Origin: Paenibacillus sp. SYP-B4298 | Lineage (GTDB): Bacteria; Bacillota; Bacilli; Paenibacillales; Paenibacillaceae | Assembly (NCBI RefSeq): GCF_027627475.1 | Contig: NZ_CP115484.1 | Location: forward strand, 3,394,001-3,458,000 | Reading direction: 5' to 3' | DNA length: 64,000 nt | Shown here: positions 61,001 through 64,000 of the stretch, piece after piece | Numbering within the stretch: position 1 is the first letter of the stretch | Layout: each line of letters starts with the position of its first letter | Notes under the pieces: model-generated | Told to the model about the DNA's origin: nothing | The model's database searches: none | What the model saw: only the letters and a program-made list of their open reading frames with translations | Made by a program: the position numbers and the translations under genes

Positions 61001-62014
61001 CTCCGCGTCTGCTAAGCCGCTCCCCGGTGCGGATGACGGCTCCATCGCCCTGCCGCTCGCAGCACTATACGTTGCATAACGGGCTGCAAGCCCCTCATAG
61101 CACAGCTCACGCAGATAAGCGGCTGCGTCCAGCCCCTCTGGCAGCGGGCTGAAGGATGGGAGCACCGAGCGGCCAAGCTCCAGCTCCAGCTCGCACTCGG
61201 CGGCGATGCGCACCGTATTAGCTATCGCCTGGGGCACATGAGGGAACAGCGACGCCATCTCCTCAGCGCTCTTGAAGTATAGCTGGTCCGTCGTCATTCT
61301 CAGCCGTTCGGGATCATCGACCGTCTTCCCGGTGCCGATGCAGATGAGCAGATCCTGCAAAGCGGCATCCTCCTGGCGGATATAATGGACGTCATTGGTT
61401 GCTACAAGCTCAATACCCGTCTCCTCCGCCAGCTTGAGCAGCCCCAGATTCACCTTCTTCTGCTCCAGCAAGCCATGGTCTTGCAGCTCCAGATAGAAAT
61501 GCCGGCCCAGTGCAGCCTTGTACCTCATTGCCGCCGCGCGTGCTTCGTCATAGCGGTCATGCACCAGATGCTGCGACACCTCGCCTCCCAGACAGGCGCT
61601 CAGCACGGTCAGCCCTTCGGCATAGCGGGACAGTGCCTCCATATCGATGCGCGGTCTGTAATGGAACCCCTCCAATTGCCCGATCGAGCACAGCTTCATC
61701 AGATTGCGATAACCGACCTCGTTGCGGGCCAGCACGATCAAATGATAGATGGGCTGTTCCTTGCGGGGCAGCTTGTCATAGCGCGAGCCCGCGGTATAGT
61801 ACATCTCGCAGCCGATGATGGGCTTGATGCCATGCTCCCTGCATGCGCGGTAGAACGGAATTGCCCCGTACATCACCCCATGGTCGGTCAGCGCGAGCGA
61901 CTTCATGCCTAGCTCCGCTGCCCGACTTACAAGCTCCCGGATGCGCGCCGCGCCGTCCAGCAGACTGTATTCACTGTGCACATGCAAGTGAACAAAAGCC
62001 TCTCCACTCTCCAT
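58001..62014 (-). CDS. dnaE: DNA polymerase III alpha subunit DnaE with repeat insert
   Basis: 1337 residues against about 1110-1150 for most Bacilli DnaE. The N-terminal PHP domain (1-280) starts FVHLHVHSEYSLLDGAARI. The catalytic palm shows PDIDIDF (426-432) with its aspartates, and GPGRGSSAGSLVAY (387-400). Tandem helix-hairpin-helix and OB regions follow. The C-terminus is RQRLYVKIAAAKEQPALLER and so on. Residues about 1105-1260 are a Gly/Ala/Pro/Ser-rich insert with four repeats of about 35 residues, between the OB fold and the last domain. A shorter Ala/Ser-rich insert lies at 316-340. The rest looks intact, so the enzyme is probably functional. In Bacillus, DnaE extends RNA primers before PolC takes over. 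GGAGGTG precedes the ATG. Confidence 0.94.
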   Translation of the reverse strand: MESGEAFVHLHVHSEYSLLDGAARIRELVSRAAELGMKSLALTDHGVMYGAIPFYRACREHGIKPIIGCEMYYTAGSRYDKLPRKEQPIYHLIVLARNEVGYRNLMKLCSIGQLEGFHYRPRIDMEALSRYAEGLTVLSACLGGEVSQHLVHDRYDEARAAAMRYKAALGRHFYLELQDHGLLEQKKVNLGLLKLAEETGIELVATNDVHYIRQEDAALQDLLICIGTGKTVDDPERLRMTTDQLYFKSAEEMASLFPHVPQAIANTVRIAAECELELELGRSVLPSFSPLPEGLDAAAYLRELCYEGLAARYATYSAASGRAMEPSSAPGSGLADAEAMPIDADRLSERLEYELRVITGMGFADYFLIVWDFIRFAHSRGIRTGPGRGSSAGSLVAYVLRITDVDPIRHKLLFERFLNPERISMPDIDIDFNDERRDEVIAYVADKYGAEHVAQIITFGTMAAKAAIRDVGRALNVPYAQVDKVAKLIPQQLGITLPAALQSVEALREAASEGAAAKLLQMAIQVEGLPRHASTHAAGVVIASEPLTHYVPLQGGTEHTALTQYSMEHLEAIGLLKMDFLGLRTLSIVERSLAWIKELYGEQIDLGRISYEDAATYALLGKGETTGIFQLESSGMRRVLRELQPSEFEDIVSVLALYRPGPMEFIPKFIHGKHNLIPVEYPHPDLEPILSDTYGIIVYQEQIMQIAAVMAGFSLGEADLLRRAVSKKKREVLDEQRAHFVEGCLSQGYSHDDASRVYDMIVRFADYGFPRAHAAAYGVLAFQTAWLKANYPVPFMASMLVSVTGNHRKTAEYVDECRRMGIAVLPPDVNESSVSFTPVGGAIRFGLASVKNVGTTAIEALLRARSEKPFESLLDLCRRVDLRVVNKRVLESLVQAGAAEGLPGHRAQQLAGLDEIVDAALKWRKEREELQIELFDFKEVQNWDVELPDIAPFGTLQKLELERELLGLFLSGHPLGSYAAELDRLGLPRLIDLYELEDGAAVVIAAMVASVKPFTTKKGQPMGFLELEDHLMRVEAVAFPTLWQRSRQELDKGALVLALATLQREEETVKLIVETVAPLAEHDLQMQASRLLQQARSRQERSRRAGGGRAGAPAQGAAPESSPAAIAPRSRQASASERPASGGRAGAPAQGAAPESSPAAIAPRSPRQASASGRPAGGGRAGAPAQGATPESSPAAIAPGSRQASPSGRPAGGGRAGSPAQGAAPESSSAAPGSPAAVTTGPSAAPLGSSRQDAPAGRSAVRRQRLYVKIAAAKEQPALLERLKALILAHSGELDTVLFYERDQRTLALSDRYRVKPSEALLAGIEQLMGDGSAVVR
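58333..58701 (-). repeat. In-frame minisatellite in dnaE
   Basis: About 3.5 tandem copies of a 105-108-base unit coding (A)GGGRAGAPAQGAAPESSPAA and then I-A-P-R-S-(P)-R-Q-A-S-A-S-G-R-P. Copies differ at few positions (for example GAT for GAA, GSR for RSR, and RSPR with one added codon). All unit lengths are multiples of three. Confidence 0.9.
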
Positions 62015-62053
62015 CGCTCGCTCACCTCCAACGGTAATATTTATTCTATTTTA

Positions 62054-62083
62054 TCATAATGTCCCGGAAGCCGCCCATAAAAT
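62054..62083 (+). promoter_or_regulatory. Sigma-E promoter of ytrHI
   Basis: TCATAAT (62054-62060), 15 bases, CATAAAAT (62076-62083). Compared with KMATATT-N13-15-CATACAMT there is one mismatch in each box. About 98 bases before the ytrH start. ytrH and ytrI are known sigma-E genes in B. subtilis. Confidence 0.6.
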
Positions 62084-62181
62084 GAAACAAGCCCCTCCAG
62101 CGAAGCAGACATGCACGACGGAAGTACATGGAGCACAGCGGCGGAGCGGCTCACACTTCAAGCATAGGGCGGTGGCTTGCC

Positions 62182-62514
62182 ATGAATATGAATCTGTTTC
62201 TCTCCAAGACAGCAATCGACTTTTTTATCGCGTTTGGCGTTGTGACGGGCGGAGCGCTGCTGGCTGGCGTCGGGTCGGTGCTGGTGCTGCAGACGCCAGG
62301 CACAACCATGCTGGAGACAGCAGCCAAGCTGAAGATATGGGCGATCGTCGCTGCGGTCGGCGGCACGATCGATCCGATGCGCGTCATCGAATCGAATATG
62401 CTGGAGGGTCATCTCTCTCCTGTCGTCCAGCAGGTATGTATTATATTGACTGCGTTTCTAGGCGCTCACATGGGTACGGAGCTGATCAAAATGATCTGCG
62501 GGGAGGTGCTGTAG
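62182..62514 (+). CDS. ytrH: Sporulation membrane protein YtrH
   Basis: 110 residues from ATG at 62182; the frame starts earlier but GGCGGTGG precedes this codon. About three membrane segments: TAIDFFIAFGVVTGGALLAGVGS, LKIWAIVAAVGGTIDPMR, and QQVCIILTAFLGAHMGTELIK. In B. subtilis YtrH and YtrI are mother-cell sigma-E proteins needed for efficient sporulation. Divergent from dnaE and followed 3 bases later by ytrI. Confidence 0.9.
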   Translation: MNMNLFLSKTAIDFFIAFGVVTGGALLAGVGSVLVLQTPGTTMLETAAKLKIWAIVAAVGGTIDPMRVIESNMLEGHLSPVVQQVCIILTAFLGAHMGTELIKMICGEVL

Positions 62515-62517
62515 CCG

Positions 62518-63030
62518 ATGCGAGTTCCGCCCTTCGAGCGGTACCGCGGATTTACGCGCTCGGCCGGTATCTTCCTGCTGGGCGCCGTCGTTGGCGCGGC
62601 GCTGTTCAACAGCATCTACCATACGCACCTGAACGAGCTGCATCGCTCCATCGACGGTCTGAACACCGTTATTGAGGAGAAGGAGCGGGACATCAAGCAG
62701 TTGAATGATTATAAGAATGATCACAACATGGTGATTAAAACCGTGCATGTCTATATCGAGAACAGCCGTGAGACTCGCACGAATTCCATTGAGCTGGATA
62801 CCCGTACCGAGCTGGAGCTGAAGAAGGCGGTCGCCAGAGATTTCGACATTTTCCTCGGACGCCGGGTCTATGAGATCGGAGCGGATTCGCGCCTGGCCAG
62901 AACCTTGTTGAACCGGAAAATCTATACGATTGGACTGGATAAGAAATATCAAATTCAAGTGCTGACGATGCTCGTCGTCGACACCTCGCTTACCGTCTGG
63001 GTGAGCGCCAAGATGCAAGCCGTTCTGTAA
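62518..63030 (+). CDS. ytrI: Sporulation protein YtrI
   Basis: 170 residues. One N-terminal transmembrane segment (about 15-34, AGIFLLGAVVGAALFNSIY) then a coiled coil (LHRSIDGLNTVIEEKERDIKQLNDY, about 40-64) and a C-terminal mixed domain. The topology and the position behind ytrH match B. subtilis YtrI. The ATG follows GGAGGTGCTGTAGCCG inside the ytrH end, so the two are coupled. Confidence 0.9.
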   Translation: MRVPPFERYRGFTRSAGIFLLGAVVGAALFNSIYHTHLNELHRSIDGLNTVIEEKERDIKQLNDYKNDHNMVIKTVHVYIENSRETRTNSIELDTRTELELKKAVARDFDIFLGRRVYEIGADSRLARTLLNRKIYTIGLDKKYQIQVLTMLVVDTSLTVWVSAKMQAVL

Positions 63031-63128
63031 CATGGTACAATGAGCCGTAAGAGCACACTGGGGCTTGTCCGGGCATCCGCCCGCACACGCCTCGCTGCAA
63101 TCCAGCTATAAGGAGAGTGTCACCTGCC

Positions 63129-63428
63129 ATGGTCTATATCCAATGGCTGCTCGTCATGGGCATTATGATTATGCTGATCTTGACCGCCTACTACAGCGTA
63201 AAGGCACGTCGCTCGCAGGAACCGCGAGCTCGCGGCCTGAACACGGCTCATATGAACATCAGCATGGGTGTGATGCTCGTTCTGATGTCGCTGATTCAGA
63301 TGGTCATGTTTAGCGGGTCTACCGTGCGGCTGATCGTCGGCGCGATCTTTCTGCTGCTCGGCCTGTTCAACCTGTTCGCCGGGCTGCGCAATAAGAGCCT
63401 GTTCTCCGCTATGAAGCAGCAATCCTAA
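63129..63428 (+). CDS. ytpI: YtpI-like membrane protein
   Basis: 99 residues with three membrane segments (QWLLVMGIMIMLILTAYY, NISMGVMLVLMSLIQMVMF, STVRLIVGAIFLLLGLFNLF). YtpI lies next to ytrI and ytoI in B. subtilis, and the length and topology match. The ATG at 63129 has AAGGAGA 13 bases upstream, a long gap; the GTG at 63117 is too close to it. Function unknown. Confidence 0.8.
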   Translation: MVYIQWLLVMGIMIMLILTAYYSVKARRSQEPRARGLNTAHMNISMGVMLVLMSLIQMVMFSGSTVRLIVGAIFLLLGLFNLFAGLRNKSLFSAMKQQS

Positions 63429-63449
63429 GCCTCTGCACCAGATGTAGCA

Positions 63450-63490
63450 CAGCCGGGCGCCGCTCCTTGTACAAGGACGGCGCCCGGCTG
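63450..63490 (+). terminator. Long hairpin after ytpI
   Basis: CAGCCGGGCGCC and GGCGCCCGGCTG form a 12-bp stem; inside, CCTTGTACAAGG is self-complementary. No T-run follows. Between the convergent ytpI and ytoI. Confidence 0.7.
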
Positions 63491-63519
63491 CCGTTAGCGG
63501 CTCCGCGCGACCTCGATAC

Positions 63520-63608
63520 CTGGGGCATGTATGCAACCCGCATAAGGGCGTCTACCCTGCCTATACTCCCTTCTGTGTGGCTTGCTCTTGACATCCCCCA
63601 CACCCTAA
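63520..63608. repeat. Half-element of the CTAGGGYGTGT family (locus B)
   Basis: The left end CTGGGGCATGTATGCAACCC and the following CATAAGGGCGTCT and TTGCTCTTGACATCCCCC align with the left half of the element at 39691-39857 (CCGTTCAAGGGCATCT, TTTTTCTTGACGTACCCCC). The copy stops near the middle of that element and ends with CACACCCTA. On the minus strand the ytoI stop TAG is the first part of TAGGGTGTGGG. Confidence 0.6.
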
Positions 63609-64000
63609 TAAGGGTCAATCATCTGTGCGCTCATCATCGCCTTGGCCGCGAGGCCGCGGTCATCGACAATCTCGATCTCCAGCTTGGCTGACTTGCGGTT
63701 CATCTCCAGTAATCGCGGCACAATCGAGATGTCCTGGTCGATCTGTGTCGGACGGACGAAGTAGGTCGTGACACTCTCCAGTACATGGTCGCGCTTGCCG
63801 ATCTCCCAGATCAGCAGCCGCCCGGCCTGCATGAGCAGCGACATCAGCACCCCTTCGGACACGGTGCCGAGCGGCCCCGACATCTGCGGCGTCATCCGTC
63901 CTCTGTAGAGCCACCCCTCGCCAGTGCGTTCGCCTGTAATCTTGGCGAAGCCGCTCCACATCAGATCATCGAAGGTCTCGCCTGACTGCGGCTGCTTGCC
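63605..64000 (-). CDS. ytoI: YtoI-like protein, C-terminal hotdog domain (cut by window edge)
   Basis: 131 residues visible, open to the right edge; the internal ATG at 63961 is not the start. A MaoC/4HBT-like hotdog: GWLYRGRMTPQMSGPLGTVSEGVLMSLLMQAGR, then TTYFVRPTQIDQDISIVPRLLEMNR and a final strand. B. subtilis YtoI has DRTGG, CBS and a C-terminal hotdog of this type, and lies next to ytpI, so the upstream domains should be outside the window. The last codons and the TAG abut a half-copy of a repeat element. Confidence 0.75.
   Translation of the reverse strand, partial: GKQPQSGETFDDLMWSGFAKITGERTGEGWLYRGRMTPQMSGPLGTVSEGVLMSLLMQAGRLLIWEIGKRDHVLESVTTYFVRPTQIDQDISIVPRLLEMNRKSAKLEIEIVDDRGLAAKAMMSAQMIDPY

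Overview
The window looks like a chromosomal segment from an endospore-forming member of the Paenibacillaceae, most likely Paenibacillus or a close relative. Three things support this. Gene order matches the Bacillales (tig/clpP/clpX/lonB/lon/ysxC, gerM/rph/rdgB, dnaE/accDA/pyk/fxsA, citZ/icd/mdh, ytrH/ytrI/ytpI/ytoI). There are spore genes: a gerABC-type germinant receptor, gerM, lonB, ytrH and ytrI. The coding DNA is moderately G+C rich with strong AGGAGG-type ribosome binding sites. Both edges cut through genes.

Layout. 0-11.3 kb: a protein quality-control block on the minus strand (YsoA-position protein, trigger factor, ClpP, ClpX, then ispG, LonB, LonA, YsxC). 11.5-16.2 kb: tRNA-Arg(TCT), an exported stalk-domain protein, an SLC13-type permease with RCK domains, and a YutG/PgpA-like phosphatase. 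16.4-19.8 kb: an OmpR-type response regulator, its histidine kinase and a lipoprotein. 19.9-24.4 kb: a LacI regulator, then a patchy accessory stretch with A+T-rich genes (M24 peptidase, small lipoprotein), a YihY membrane protein, an IS110-like transposase remnant and two short unknown genes. 24.6-32.3 kb: asparagine synthetase, rdgB-rph and gerM split by an A+T-rich chbG-like gene, an MBL hydrolase and a methyltransferase. 32.4-36.0 kb: a gerABC operon with a very good sigma-G promoter. 36.1-44.0 kb: type 2 IPP isomerase, nagBA, and the opposing recQ-kdgK-deoR unit. 44.1-47.8 kb: citZ-icd-mdh. 48-52 kb: convergent ppx and ppk, the latter behind a Pho-box-like array. 52-62 kb: fxsA, a thioesterase, pyk, accA, accD, a 62-residue protein, a second PgpA-like gene and a dnaE carrying an in-frame tandem-repeat insert. 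62-64 kb: ytrH, ytrI, ytpI and the end of ytoI.

Functionally this is mostly housekeeping: proteolysis, TCA cycle, glycolysis end, fatty-acid initiation, replication, RNA maturation and nucleotide sanitation, with sporulation genes interleaved. The sporulation promoters that can be read directly are sigma-F-like before lonB, sigma-G before gerABC and sigma-E before ytrHI.

The most unusual signals are four. (1) A small inverted-repeat element family with termini of the form CTAGGGYGTGT; at three loci the TAG of the terminus is also the stop codon of the neighbouring gene. (2) An 11-bp-periodic TTAACA-type array before ppk. (3) A roughly 82-nt three-way-junction-like hairpin structure before accD. 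(4) A CCGTTTACGCTT leader motif just upstream of ispG (twice), citZ and pyk. I did not find a CRISPR array, prophage or complete insertion sequence. All calls come from reading the sequence; no database search was run.
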